DNA of 64,000 bases, taken from positions 496,001 through 560,000 of the forward strand of contig CAJNAR010000158.1 in the NCBI GenBank assembly GCA_905220665.1, written 5' to 3'. The stretch is from Albugo candida. Its lineage: Eukaryota; Oomycota; Peronosporomycetes; Albuginales; Albuginaceae. Under the pieces are notes generated by a model. It searched no databases and was not told the origin of the DNA. It saw nothing but the letters and a program-made list of their open reading frames with translations. The position numbers and the translations under genes were made by a program. This document shows, in pieces, positions 34,458 to 46,900 of the stretch. How positions within the stretch are numbered: the stretch's first letter is position 1; the number at the start of each line of letters is the position of its first letter.

Positions 34458-35103
34458 GTTGCAACCAACGAATGACATCATCAAAGATACTTGAAAGCTG
34501 ACTATATTGATTTAGGATGTTGCATTTGCACCTGTAATGACGTCGTTAGGCACGTATGCCATTTCCGGAAACTTGGAACGTGCTTCAACGTTCTAATTTT
34601 GAATCAATATGAAAAAATATATAAGATACGTAGTGAAGACTCTTTCTGTATTGTACTTCAAGCTCTAAAAGAAAGTGGAAGATGTCAAGTTGAATAGATA
34701 GTCATTACGGTGCGTCTTTGGAGACACTTGTGGGGATGGAATGTTCCAATACTGTGATTAAAGGAGAATAGTGCATTCACTTGTGACAAAGATGGCGATG
34801 TGAGCTCACTACACTTGAAAAGATCTCTATATATGTGTGTATTTGAGATACTGTCGCATAAGGGAAGAAGTTTGAGCGATTTTCGGTGAAAGAATTACAG
34901 GCTTCGAACATTCACTCTTATAAACTCGGAACGATGTTAATTTATAAATCTAGCGAACGAGAATCACCTCCGACTTCCTGTCGAAACATCAGCGATGTGA
35001 AATTCAATTTCTATAAGTTGAATACCGTTTGTGTGTCATGAAATCGATGATGAGTACTGTTCAGATGGGCTCTAATGATCAGCACAATCGTAAATACAAA
35101 AAT
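34458..35103. other. Intergenic stretch upstream of duplicated-unit copy 2
   Basis: Non-coding by appearance, AT-rich in places. It contains the left member (35070-35096) of a 27-bp direct repeat that flanks copy 2. No gene is called. Confidence 0.45.
35070..35096 (+). repeat. 27-bp direct repeat flanking copy 2, left member
   Basis: The 27 bases beginning CTCTAATGATCAGCACAATC recur at 37930-37956 with a single A-to-C change. The pair brackets duplicated-unit copy 2, in the manner of a duplicated target or a recombination joint. Nothing comparable was seen beside copy 1. Confidence 0.75.
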
Positions 35104-35634
35104 AGCTTTGACACTGTGTATCTCTCGTTGGTTTCCATCAGTGTACAGCACACCAAGATCTTTGAAATCAAACTGGTTTAAAATTAGGTTAACTGTCAAG
35201 TTGCTTTCTATAACTAAATACTATTTATCTATGAAAATCTGCATTATTGGCTTGTGGTAGACTTCTACTATAACTTCCATATCACCCGCATATTTCACCT
35301 GCCGCTATTTTCGGATCTCACGGTACACGTTGCCGCCAGATCTAAAAATAGCTCTTCCGCATCATGAGTTGCACTTATCAATGAGTACATCTCATTTTGC
35401 GTGTCATTTGCATCAATTTGATCACTGCAAAAGACACTCAAAATGAGATCTACTCATCGATTTCAACTCATCATCCGGTTCCGCTTCCGATTGCTCGGAA
35501 AGCGCCGCCTTTCGCAATCGACGATGTCTCCAATCAGCATCCACTTATGCTAAGAGACTTGCAAGGTGAGGTCGGTATGTGTCAATATTCTTTCGTTTCT
35601 TTGTCTCGAACGAATTACTAACTATTTTATCAAA

Positions 35635-36738
35635 ATGCAGCGAGAAAGAATGACCACGACGGCCAACGTGCCCAACAGAAATGTACCAATGCAAAGAACA
35701 TCAACGTCGACTCGGAAGCGTGTCGGCGGCGGATACGTGATACAGCCGCAAACGGGAACATCAGCGCCGCGCGCCATCCAGCAGCGAGTCAATTCCGTCA
35801 CGCGTGCAGCACCAATACCAGTAAATCGACCGCGTCTCAGTGACTACAACCAGCTGAAGGAAGAAAATGAGCAGCTGTTGCGCTTGTTAAATGAGAAATC
35901 AGCCCAGCTGGAAGGTGCAATGTTCGAGATCGGCGGACTCAACTCAAAAGTTGTTGATCTTGAAACCCGACTGGAGAACAATCAGAAAAGTACGGCGGAA
36001 AAGGCAACGGAGATGCAACATGCGTCCGAAAGCTGCGCGACTAAAGTCAGCGAATTGGAAATCCTCAGTCGGGAATTACAGGAAAATTTGGAATTGAAAG
36101 AATCCCAACTAGAAGATGCCGAGATAGCGATAAGCCAGCTCGAATCTACTCTGGAGTTCAAGTCGACTCAAATCTGCACACTTCAAGATGTGTTGGAAAA
36201 GTGCGTCTCCGATGTAATCGAACTCGAAACCCTCAGTGAAGAACTGATCGAAACCCTGGAGTCAAAAGCAGCTGAGCTTGAAGATGCAAAGAAGACGATA
36301 TGTACTGTTGGAAGCTCAGGAAACCGGCTGAATACCGGTATTGATGCGGTGGAGTGTCCATCGGCGACACCCAAAACGGATGACAGGAGAATCATTCAAG
36401 ACTTATTACAAGATTTGGGGAGCTTGACGACCCAACTACACGAAGCGCAAGACCAGATCAGCAAACTTGAAGCAGAACTCCAAGTCTTCGGTATGCGACC
36501 CGAGAATAGATACGGGAACACGGCGCATTTTTCAACTGCGGAACCCGAAGTGGATGGAAGTGAAAAAGCGCTACTCGAAAAGGTCAACCAAGATCTCTTA
36601 CAAGCGTTGGAACGAAAAATGAGGCAGTACTACGAAGCACAAGATCAAGGCCGTGATCTCAAAGCGGAAGTTGAAGACTTAAAGAATCGGTTACAGAAAA
36701 ACTTTCCGGATATTGCAAAGTCTCGAGACAAGCTATAG
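35635..36738 (+). CDS. Coiled-coil protein, copy 2 (unknown function)
   Basis: Starting at ATG 35635 the frame gives 367 residues with the same layout as the copy at 16139: basic N-terminus, long coiled coil, short linker, second coiled coil. I count ten residue differences (for example T for I at position 7, E for K and M for I around residue 130, D for H before AKKTICTV) and about five silent changes, no indels and no stops. An intact frame in both copies argues for some selection, though the share of amino-acid changes is high. No homologue is recognised. Confidence 0.7.
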   Translation: MQRERMTTTANVPNRNVPMQRTSTSTRKRVGGGYVIQPQTGTSAPRAIQQRVNSVTRAAPIPVNRPRLSDYNQLKEENEQLLRLLNEKSAQLEGAMFEIGGLNSKVVDLETRLENNQKSTAEKATEMQHASESCATKVSELEILSRELQENLELKESQLEDAEIAISQLESTLEFKSTQICTLQDVLEKCVSDVIELETLSEELIETLESKAAELEDAKKTICTVGSSGNRLNTGIDAVECPSATPKTDDRRIIQDLLQDLGSLTTQLHEAQDQISKLEAELQVFGMRPENRYGNTAHFSTAEPEVDGSEKALLEKVNQDLLQALERKMRQYYEAQDQGRDLKAEVEDLKNRLQKNFPDIAKSRDKL

Positions 36739-36768
36739 TGGCAGCTCATTCGTCCAAAGCTCATTCAT

Positions 36769-37572
36769 CTGATGACCTCATTACGTCATCGGATGTGGAT
36801 GTGTGGAACAATACCTGATGACCTCATTACGTCATCGGATGTGGATGTGCGGAAAGATTCCTGATGACCTCATTACGTCATCGGATGTGGATGTGTGGAA
36901 CAATACCTGATGACCTCATTACGTCATCGGATGTGGATGTGTGGAACAATACCTGATGAACTCATTACGTTATCGGGTGTGGATGTGTGGAGCGATACCT
37001 GATGACCTCATTACGTTATCGGATGCGGATGTGTGGAGTGATACCTGATGACCTCATTACGTCATCGGATGCGGATGTGTGGAACAATACCTGATGAACT
37101 CATTACTTCATCGGATGCGGATGTGTGGAGCGATACCTGATGACCTCATTACGTCATCGGGTGTGGATGTGCGGAACGATACCTGATGACCTCATTACGT
37201 TATCGGATGTGGATGTGTGGAACAATACCTGATGACCTCATTACGTCATCGGATGCGGATGTGTGGAGCGATACCTGATGACCTCATTACGTCATCGGAT
37301 GTGGATGTGCGGAACAATACCTGATGACCTCATTACCTTATCGGGTGTGGATGTGTGGAGCGATACCTGATGACCTCATTACGTTATCGGATGCGGATGT
37401 GTGGAGTGATACCTGATGACCTCATTACGTCATCGGATGCGGATGTGTGGAACAATACCTGATGACCTCATTACGTCATCGGATGTGGATGTGCGGAACA
37501 ATACCTGATGACCTCATTACGTTATCGGATGTGGATGTGCTGGAAGTTATGGATGATCTCATTGCGTCATCG
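36769..37572 (+). repeat. 46-bp minisatellite, about 17.5 units
   Basis: Same unit as at 17273-17708, starting 31 bp after the stop codon, with 368 bp (eight units) more. The GTGGATGTG and GCGGATGTG unit variants are mixed, and blocks of units in the middle and right recur in the same order as in copy 1, as expected of unequal exchange. Most units keep the TTACGTCA core; some read TTACGTTA. Confidence 0.95.
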
Positions 37573-37836
37573 TATATCAAGCTCTTCAACAGCACCTGAA
37601 TCAATTTTGAGTATTTAAATGTAATTAATATAAGTCGTTTTGTCTTATTTGTATTTGGTTTTATTCTTTTCCAATGAAACTTGTATCTAATATTTCTTCA
37701 TTACAGTATAGGTTTTGCAAGAAAGGTTTATTGCGATAGTAGCCACCATAAGTAATCTACATCACATATATGCCCACCTCCAGGTGCTGTTTTTGACCAA
37801 GTCGAAATTGTCAATTAAAGGAAGATCGTCTCAAAA

Positions 37837-37873
37837 ATGTCATCCTCAGTGCAGGTCGCTCCCACCCGCATGT
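37837..37873 (+). pseudogene. V-ATPase subunit D first-exon fragment
   Basis: The 37 bases are identical to the start of the pseudogene at 17973 and encode VQVAPTRM after the initial Met-Ser-Ser-Ser. Here the Met of TRM is followed directly by TGA, and no further exons of the gene follow; the RFC1 gene starts 210 bp on. It shows that the duplicated unit was copied from a locus where the coiled-coil gene lay upstream of a V-ATPase D gene. Confidence 0.8.
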
Positions 37874-37929
37874 GATATGCCCCCGCTTGCCACAAGCTAG
37901 GCATTTATTTTTCCTTTTTTCAGGTTGAT

Positions 37930-37956
37930 GCTCTAATGCTCAGCACAATCGTAAAT
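37930..37956 (+). repeat. 27-bp direct repeat flanking copy 2, right member
   Basis: Partner of 35070-35096, with one mismatch, 57 bp beyond the right edge of copy 2 homology. Confidence 0.75.
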
Positions 37957-38083
37957 ATAATATATGTTCATATTGTATGTGTTGTGATGCTGACGATGCT
38001 TCCGAGAGATCGCGTCGTCATAGGCAGAAAAACATATTCCAAGCACGTGATTGGTAATTTATCAATTCCAAGGCACACGGTCC

Positions 38084-40538
38084 ATGGATATTCGATCGTT
38101 TTTTCAGGATAGAGACACCAATAAAAGCTGTAAGGAAAATAAATCCTCAGATATATCGTCCGCTTCTACATCGAATAAAATTCAGATAAGCTGTCCACTA
38201 AAAGTAACTAGACCACGGCGACAACGCAAGGAACTTATTATCATTAGTAGTGAAAGTGAAGGTGGCGAAGCAATCGAAGAACCAAAAGCAAAGAAACAAA
38301 AAGTGGTCAAGTCGAATGCGCTAATTGAGAATGTGACATCAAAACTTGCATCCTCTTGCCAGTTAGAGCGACCGAAGCCACATCCAAATTGTTTGAATGG
38401 AAAGACCTTTGCGCTGAGTGGCATTTTTGATGATCTCTCACGCGATGATTGCATTCATTTGATCAAAGTATGCGGGGGATCTATCAGCAATTCTGTGACA
38501 CGAAATACAAATTATCTGGTTCTAGGAACAGAATTGGAGAATGGAGCCGATCCGACAACCAGTATGAAATACAAGGAGGCGATGAGGAAAAATGTGCAGA
38601 TTATCAGTCAACTCGAGTTGTACGATCTCATCAAAAATGCACCAAAAACTTCCGTGAAACAATCGGACGAAACTACTAGGCATCAGGAAGCACTGTACGT
38701 TCTATGTCCAATACAAAGTGTCCTTTGTTCTCATCATGATGCTATTTTAGTGTAAATAAAGCATCTATGAATTGTCTTTGGGTCGATAAATACGCACCAA
38801 AATCATTTGACAACATGATTGGAAATATTGAGTTAGGTAAACGATTGGGCCAGTGGTTGAATGACTGGAACAACATTCACGTGAAGAAAATCAAAAAGGT
38901 GCCACCAACCAACAAACTATCCGAAAATCGCGGTGCCAAATGTGTCCTTCTATCGGGTCCGCCCGGTATCGGTAAAACCACAATAGCTACTCTTGTGTCA
39001 AAGCATTGTGGATTTGAGTGTATCGAGTATAATGCAAGTAACACTCGAAGCAAAAAAGTTCTCAAGGCAACTTTGGGTGACATCCTTGGATCACAAGCAT
39101 TGAATCTACATCCACGTAACACGCAAAAACAAGCTGGGAAGAATCCGAGACCAGCAATGCAGTTGTCGAGGCGAGTCGTCATCATGGATGAGGTGGATGG
39201 AATGTCTGGAGGAGATCGTGGAGGAACTGCTGAATTGATTCAATTGATCAAACATTCTAAAACACCTGTTATCTGTATATGTAATGATCGTCAATCAACA
39301 AAAGTACGCTCACTGGCTAATCATTCGTATGATTTGCGTATGCGACGACCAACAAAGACGCAAATCGCCAAACGTTTGTTGGAAATCGGTATAGAAGAGG
39401 GTCTGGAAGTTGAGAAAAATGCAATGGAAGAAGCGGTTGAGCGTTGTGGCAATGACATCCGTCAGTCACTAATGCAAATGCAAAAGTGGAAAATGATTAC
39501 CAATAAAGTGACGTATGCCGATTTGGTTGGACAACAGCCACATGAAAAGGATGATGTGCTTCGATTGAATCCCTTCAGTGCCACTCAACAGATCTTCCAG
39601 CAGAATCTCACTTTTGCAAAACGCAATGAAGCCTACTTTGTTGACTACGATCTATTGCCTCTAATGATACAAGAAAACTACGTACAAAGTATAATGAGCA
39701 CACGCAAAACCAGCGATGAAAAACTGAATGCAATCATGAACGCAGCCGCTTTCATCGCTGAGGGCGATATTGTCAGCAAATATGTGCGAATGCAACAACG
39801 TTGGGATTTGCTCACAAAACAGGCAGCTTTGAACGTTGGAGCTTGCATCTACGCCAGCGGATATCTAGGACACCCAGAATTCTCCAAATGGCTGGGGAAG
39901 AATTCAAGCGCAAACAAATCAAAAAGACTGCTCAGTGAACTCTCTCTTCGAATGCGAACGCATGCATCCGGATCACGGGAAGGTAAGAAAACGTATTTAC
40001 AATCATTCTTGACAGCAGATCTAATTGTATGCTTCGGATAGTTATCCGTTTGGACTATGTGCCGTATATGAAAGAGATATTGTTGACGCAACTCGCATCC
40101 GGTGAAGATGACTGTATTAGTGCAGTCATTGAGCGTTTGGATGCTTGTGAGATTTCGAGAGAAGATCTGACCGAAGCGATGGAGTCATTCAAATTTCCCG
40201 GTATCAAACGTCACTCTTATGCGGATTTGGATTCCAAAGCCAAAGCGTCATTCACGAGATCGTACAATAAGACAACCCACACAGCGCAAGCACTGGTGGA
40301 ATTAGCGTTGACGAGCGGCAAGAAGACACGTGCGACGGTGTCTGCGCCTCAGAATGAAGAACTACCGATCCCATCAGATGCAGAAACTGATGAAAGCGAT
40401 GATCCAAACGAGGATGATGCGGATCTAAGTAAATTCATGAGAAATATTAAAAAGCGTAAAGCAGCAAAAGCTGATCCGAAAAGTAATCGTCGCAGTGGTC
40501 AGAAGCGCAATGCAAAATCCAACACGAAACGCGTGTGA
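38084..40538 (+). CDS. RFC1: Replication factor C subunit 1 (large clamp-loader subunit)
   Basis: RFC1 opens the PCNA ring and loads it at primer ends, with the four small RFC subunits, in the nucleus. Three exons (38084-38694, 38751-39982, 40042-40538) give 779 residues. The start MDIRSFF matches the short PCNA-contacting N-terminus of RFC1. A BRCT domain follows (LNGKTFALSGIFDDL, about residues 100-185), then the AAA+ module: WVDKYAPKSF, Walker A SGPPGIGKT (about 273), Walker B VVIMDEVDG (about 346), and sensor-like CNDRQS. The RFC1 C-terminal domain (LMIQENYVQ) and a Lys/Arg-rich tail finish it. It is clearly shorter than the human protein (about 1150 residues), mainly in the N-terminal linker. 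Confidence 0.95.
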
Positions 40539-40671
40539 GTGGATGAAGTTCAGGCGTTCAGTCAGCATACCGACTTAATAAGATTTCATGCATTTCGTAA
40601 TTGTATCATTTCTCTTTCTATTTTTCTGGAAACTGGCTCCAACGTCATAGAATTAGGATCGAAAAGCGGGA

Positions 40672-40679
40672 TGACGTCA
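40672..40679. promoter_or_regulatory. Perfect CRE/ATF octamer upstream of acetyl-CoA carboxylase
   Basis: TGACGTCA 234 bp before the carboxylase start, in the 374-bp gap after RFC1. A CCAAT sequence lies about 90 bp nearer the gene. Same octamer as upstream of ATP-citrate lyase. Regulatory role inferred. Confidence 0.45.
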
Positions 40680-40912
40680 TAGCGCGATGGATTTCAATAG
40701 TAGCCAGCACAAAGCGTGTTAAGGAGGGGTAGGTTCTTGTGTTCATCCACGTCACCTATCGCCATAACCAATCGTATCGCCGTCACAATGTCCTTACTTT
40801 AAAAAATGCAAATTGAATTGAAGCAAGTTCAATAAAGCGACGCAATTAACCCTTCCCCGACTTCTTGCTTTTTCGAATTGGATCCACTCTTTCTCCTTTG
40901 AATGCATACAAC

Positions 40913-43900
40913 ATGAGCGATCATTCTAAAATTCTCATCGAAAGCCAGACAGCACCAAACCACGAGCTTTTTTCGGAGGAAATGGGTGTACACGAAACAA
41001 CGCCCCCTTCCCAGATAAAGCGGTCGATCGACAATCATTCGCGAATATTCCAAAGTGTAAAGGAATATGTCAAGGAAACGCAAGGGAAACGTGTGATTGA
41101 GACCGTTCTTATAGCAAACAATGGGATTTCAGCGGTTAAGGCGATTCGAAGTATTCGAAGTTGGTCGTATGAGATGTTTGCGGACGAACACAAAGTTCGT
41201 TTTGTGGTCATGGCCACGCCAGAAGATCTTCGCGCCAATGCGGAATACATTCGGATGGCGGAACATGTTGTGGAGGTACCTGGTGGAGCTAATAATAACA
41301 ATTATGCAAATGTCGGACTTATTGTGGAGACCGCAGAGCGGTATGAAGTCGATGCTGTATGGGCTGGATGGGGACACGCCAGTGAGAATCCTCTTTTACC
41401 CGATGCGTTAAGTAATACGGAGCGCCAGATCGTCTTCATTGGACCTCCTTCTCAACCGATGCGAGCGTTAGGCGACAAAATTGGGTCGACTATTATTGCG
41501 CAAAGTGCTCGTGTACCAACAATTGCGTGGAATGGAGATGGGATTTATGTCGACTACAAGGAAAAGAATGCGATTCCCGACGAGATTTACCAGTCTGCAC
41601 AGATAAATAATGGAGCTCATTGCTTACAAGAATGTAAACGGATTGGTTTCCCTGTGATGATCAAAGCCAGTGAAGGAGGTGGTGGTCGAGGTATCCGTAA
41701 GGTGACGGAAGAATCACAAGTTCACAACGCGTGGGAAGCAGTACGGGGTGAACTACCAGGATCTCCCGTTTTTGTTATGAAGCTTGCACCAAAGTCACGT
41801 CATTTAGAAGTACAGCTACTTGCCGATGAGTATGGTAACGCGATCGCATTAAGTGGACGAGATTGTTCTGTTCAGAGGAGACATCAGAAAATCGTTGAAG
41901 AAGGTCCCGTTCTGGCACCATCACCAGCTATATGGGGAGAAATGATGAAGGCAGCCACACGACTTGCTAAAGAAGTACAGTACGTTAATGCTGGCACGGT
42001 CGAGTACTTATTCAGTGAGCGACCAGAAGACCAAGAGAACCCATTCTTCTTCTTGGAACTAAATCCCCGACTGCAAGTCGAACACCCTGTCACAGAAATG
42101 ATCACGCATGTGAATCTTCCAGCTGCTCAGCTTCAGGTTGCAATGGGAATTCCGTTGAGTTACATCCCAGATATCCGTCGTCTTTATGACCACGATGGAT
42201 TTGGCAAAGAGGCGATTGATTTCGATACTGAACAGCAACTACCACCTCATGGGCATGTCATTGCAGCACGAATCACTGCTGAGGATCCAAATGCAGGATT
42301 TCAACCAACTAGTGGAGCGATCAAGGAGTTAAACTTTCGTAGTACACCCGATGTTTGGGGATACTTCTCAGTTGACTCTTCAGGTTTGGTTCATGAATTT
42401 GCCGATTCGCAAATCGGGCATCTATTTGCCTGGGGTACAACACGTGACAGAGCAAGGCAGAACATGATTCTGGCTCTGAAAGAATTATCGATACGGGGTG
42501 ATATTCATACTACGGTCGAGTATATTGTGAATATGATGGAATCGGAAGATTTCAGGCTCAACAAGATCGATACCACTTGGCTCGATGATCGAATTGCACG
42601 GCACAAGGAAGTTCGGTTGCAAGGTCGACCTGATCCTTTGATGGTTGTCATGGTAGGAGCTGTCTGCAGTGCGTATCAATCCGCCAATGCACGCATTGAA
42701 GAATTTGTAAGTCAATTGGAGCGAGGCCAGCTGCCTTCCAGCTCTTTACTCAAGCAATGTGATGATCTCAAATTGATTTACGAAGGTATCAAGTATCAGA
42801 TCAAAGCCCATCGCAGCGGGCAGATTTGGTTTACCCTCGAATGTAATGACTCCTACGTTCAGGTAGAAATACGTACTTTATCTGATGGAGGGTTCTTGAT
42901 TCTCCTAAATGGCAAGTCACACGTTGCGTATGCAACAAAAGAAGCTCAAGGACTACGTCTTGTTGTAAATGGGCACACGTGTGTGTTTACGAACGAGTAT
43001 GATCCAACTCGTCTGGTCACCAATACAGCTGGTAAGCTGGCTCGCTATCTGGTCAATGACAATTCAAGATTGCGTCGTGGAACCCCGTACGCTGAAATCG
43101 AAGTCATGAAGATGTACATGCCTTTACTCGCACAAGAGGACGGTACTATCAAATTTATGAAATCGGAGGGGGCTGTGCTCGCTCCCGGTGATTGTATCGC
43201 TATGATGGATTTGGATGATCCAAGCTGCGTAAAGAAGTCCGAGTGTTATTCTGGCAAAGTACCGAAGAAAGAAATGGCCCCTGAGCATGCAATGGAACGA
43301 AAGAAGCCGCTACACAAATTCAGATGGTCGCTTGAAACCATAAAGACCGCCTTGGATGGATTTTACGTCCCAGATGACTTTCTGGACCGCTCATTCAACG
43401 ATTTGTTCGATTCACTCAACAATCCACACTTACCGGTTGAGGAAATCAAAGAATATCTATCTCCTCTGGCGGGATTGATACCCCTAGAATATTTTGCTAG
43501 AATCAATGATGCACTGCATCAATACCGAACAAAAGTGAGTGACTCATCCGATTGCAAAGTTGAAGATTTCAATGTAAACGATGTCGAAGTCATCCTGCAC
43601 CAGTACAAAGCAAGTCTGGATAATGATCGTGCAAAATCGGATTTTGAAGCAACGGTTCTGGGTCTCAAGACTATTTTGGCAAAGTATCGAAATGGGCTCA
43701 TATCCGGTTATGAAAGCGTAATAGCAGGATTCATCAACCAGTATCTGGTGGTGGAAAAGGCATATGCCAATACTCAAAATCTTGAAGACGTGATCACAGC
43801 TTTACGTCATCAGTACACGGACGATTTGGTTCGCGTGTTTGCAATCGCTCGTGCTCATAGAGAGCTTGGACGACGAACCAAACTGCTTCTTCGAATCTTA

Positions 43901-46900
43901 GAATTTGCCTCACGTCAATCCTCCAAACTTGTAAAAGCACCATCGATCATGCCATTACTAGAGCAGCTGGCCAATTTGAAACACAAGCAATACTCTTTGA
44001 TTGCACTTGAAGCACGGCAGCTACTGATGGATAACAAGATGCCCTCCTTTCGTGACCGAATGCATGAAGTGGAGGGATTATTGAGAGAAATGGTCAATGA
44101 TCGTGAGTCCCCAAATGTGAGCGACAAAGTCCAAGCGCTTCTCGATCACTCGCAGCCTCTATTTGACATTCTTATACCACTACTCAAACATGGAGATGTC
44201 AGAGTCCGTGAAGCTGCATTGGAGCTGTACATCCGGCGGATTTATCGATCGTATGTGCTTGAATCAGTCGAAAAGAAATGCAATGGGGAAATATTTGCAC
44301 AGCAGTTTCAATTCCGCTCTCCGATTTACGATGCATTAGCAGTTGGGATCGCACCCGCCGAAAGTTACCACGATCTTTCCTCACTGCTGAATAAAACTGG
44401 CGACGATGATGACACTTTCAAAGATAAAGCAGTCACTACGCCGACAACTTGCACGGAATCGCAGAAAATCTCTCCCAACATTCTTCGGCATGGAATTATT
44501 GTGAGTTTTTCGACGTTGGAAGCGGTCAAACGTTGCTGGAGCGAAACTTTGCAACTGCTACCAGTACAAAACAACATGTTGACTCTCAAGAAAACGGGAC
44601 CAGTCAACGTCGTTCACATTCTTCTGACCGACGAAGGAGCCAGAGAAGATGTTTTCTTACAAGATGTCGAAGGATTTCTCAAAGCCAAGTCGGATTCATT
44701 GAGGAATCATGGCATCCGTCGTGTCTCCATTGCAATTAGAGCAAATATTGTGGCTACGGCCTCAAGTCACTCTAGTGACAACGCCCTATACCCTTCAGTG
44801 TACACATTTTCCAATCGACTCGACTACAGCGAAGATCGTATTGTTCGGCATTTAGAAGCTCCGTTGGCCTACAAGCTTGAATTACGCCGTCTACGGAATT
44901 ACACTGTCACACCTCTCAATTCTGAAAACAAGAATGTGCATCTGTATTTGGCGGAAACTAAGAGTGTTGCACAACCGCAAGGAGAGAAAATCCGACGTAT
45001 ATTTGTTCGTGGAGTCGTACGTACAATTGACAAATCGAATGATGGCACCCGATCCGAGTTTGATGCTTATCCGGGTCCCGAACGTACTCTTGTTGACGCA
45101 CTGAACTCCCTTGAACTGGCAATGGGAAGCAGCACGCTCGATGGAGGCTCAACGATCAAGAACAACCATGTTTTTCTCAATATATTACCCGTTGCCACCG
45201 TTGATCCCCAATATCTTGAAGGTGTCATCCGGATTCTCGCGTTTCGATACGCACAAAGATTGGAGCAATTACGTGTCACTCAAGTCGAATTGAAAATCAG
45301 CGCGAGGTTCAATGATGATGCTGCGAAAATCCCCGTCCGCCTGATTGCGTCCAATCCGACTGGTTATGTATTGCGGGTGGACTCGTATGTGGAAGCTGCT
45401 GGACACGATGAAACGATCTTTTCTTCTATTGGTGATGACGGTAATGGCGAATTGGATGGACTCCCAACTTCGACACCTTATCCCGTATCATTTCCATTCG
45501 ACAAGAAGCGAGAACTGGCTAAAGCAATGTCAAATACGGTGTACGCATACGATTTCGTAGAGCTTTTCGAGTACTGTGTCATGCGTTCATGGAGAATCCA
45601 TGCGCACAGACACTCTTCTGAAAAGATCTCAATTCCGAATGTCGTACTCGAATCAAAGGAACTGATTTTAGACTCTTCTGGCGATCTTGTAGAAACCTCT
45701 CGTCCTTCAGGTCAAAACACATTTGGTATGGTTGCATGGCTGATGAAGATGTACACGGTCGAGTATCCCGAAGGTCGTGAGATTGTGGTCATATGTAATG
45801 ATATAACGTACAAAGCCGGTTCCTTTGGTACTATCGAAGATAAATTGTTCGAACAAGCTTCGAAACTAGCTCGTAAGCGTGGAATTCCTCGTATATTCTT
45901 GGCTGCGAACGCTGGAGCACGACTCGGTATGGCAGAATCCATAAAGTCTCTGTATAAAGTGTGCTGGAAAGACAATCAAGACCCAATGAAAGGATTCAAG
46001 TATATCTATCTTACACCACAAGACTACACTGCCCTTGCATCACAGCATGCGGTAGCTGCACGACTACTCACTACTGAAAATGGAGAAGATCGCTACATTC
46101 TGACAGATATTATTGGTGTGGAGAATGATCTTGGCGTCGAATGTCTGCAAGGAAGTGGAAGTATTGCCGGCGAAACCGCTCGAGCCTACCACGACATCTT
46201 CACGTTGACGTATGTATGTGGTCGTAGTGTCGGTATTGGTGCGTATCTCGTACGTCTTGGTCATCGTACGATTCAGAATAAAACACATTCCCCAATCATT
46301 CTTACCGGATTTCAAGCACTCAATAAGCTTATGGGGAGAGAAGTGTATACATCGAACGATCAGCTTGGTGGAGTCAAAGTCATGCACACTAATGGTATCA
46401 CTCACATGACGTCCAAGAATCCTTTGAGTGGCGTCTCTTCCATACTGGAATGGCTGAGTTTTGTTCCTGCGGTGCGTCATGGACCACTCCCTATCCGAGA
46501 CATTTCTGGTTGGGACGTCGTGGAGCGAACGATCGATTACGTACCATGCAAGTCGAGTCAGTATGATCCCAGAGCGCTTTTGTGTGGTAAAGTAGATGAG
46601 AGTAGTGGACAATGGCTCTCGGGAATGGCAGACAAGGATTCCTTCATTGAAAGTCTTGATGGATGGGCTAAGAGTGTCATTGTCGGACGAGCTCGTATTG
46701 GAGGAATTCCATTTGGTGCCATCATCACAGAAGTTCGCACATCAGAGAAAATCATCCCTGCTGATCCAGCATCTCCATCAACGCAAGAAAACATCATTTT
46801 ACAAGCTGGTCAAGTGTGGTTTCCTGATTCAGCACACAAGACAGCAACCGCTATAAACGACTTTAAAGGCGAAGATTTACCTCTATTCATCTTTGCGAAT

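Larger units (their letters stand above)
35104..37873 (+). repeat. Duplicated unit, copy 2
   Basis: Direct repeat of 15608-18011. It holds a complete coiled-coil gene, a longer 46-bp array and only the first exon of V-ATPase D. Beyond 37873 the copies diverge: here the sequence passes through about 57 bp of pyrimidine-rich DNA to the right-hand 27-bp repeat. Confidence 0.95.

Noticed and set aside
36769..37572. Regular 46-bp spacing suggesting a CRISPR array
   Set aside because: The whole 46-bp unit repeats; there are no unique spacers, and the genome is eukaryotic.
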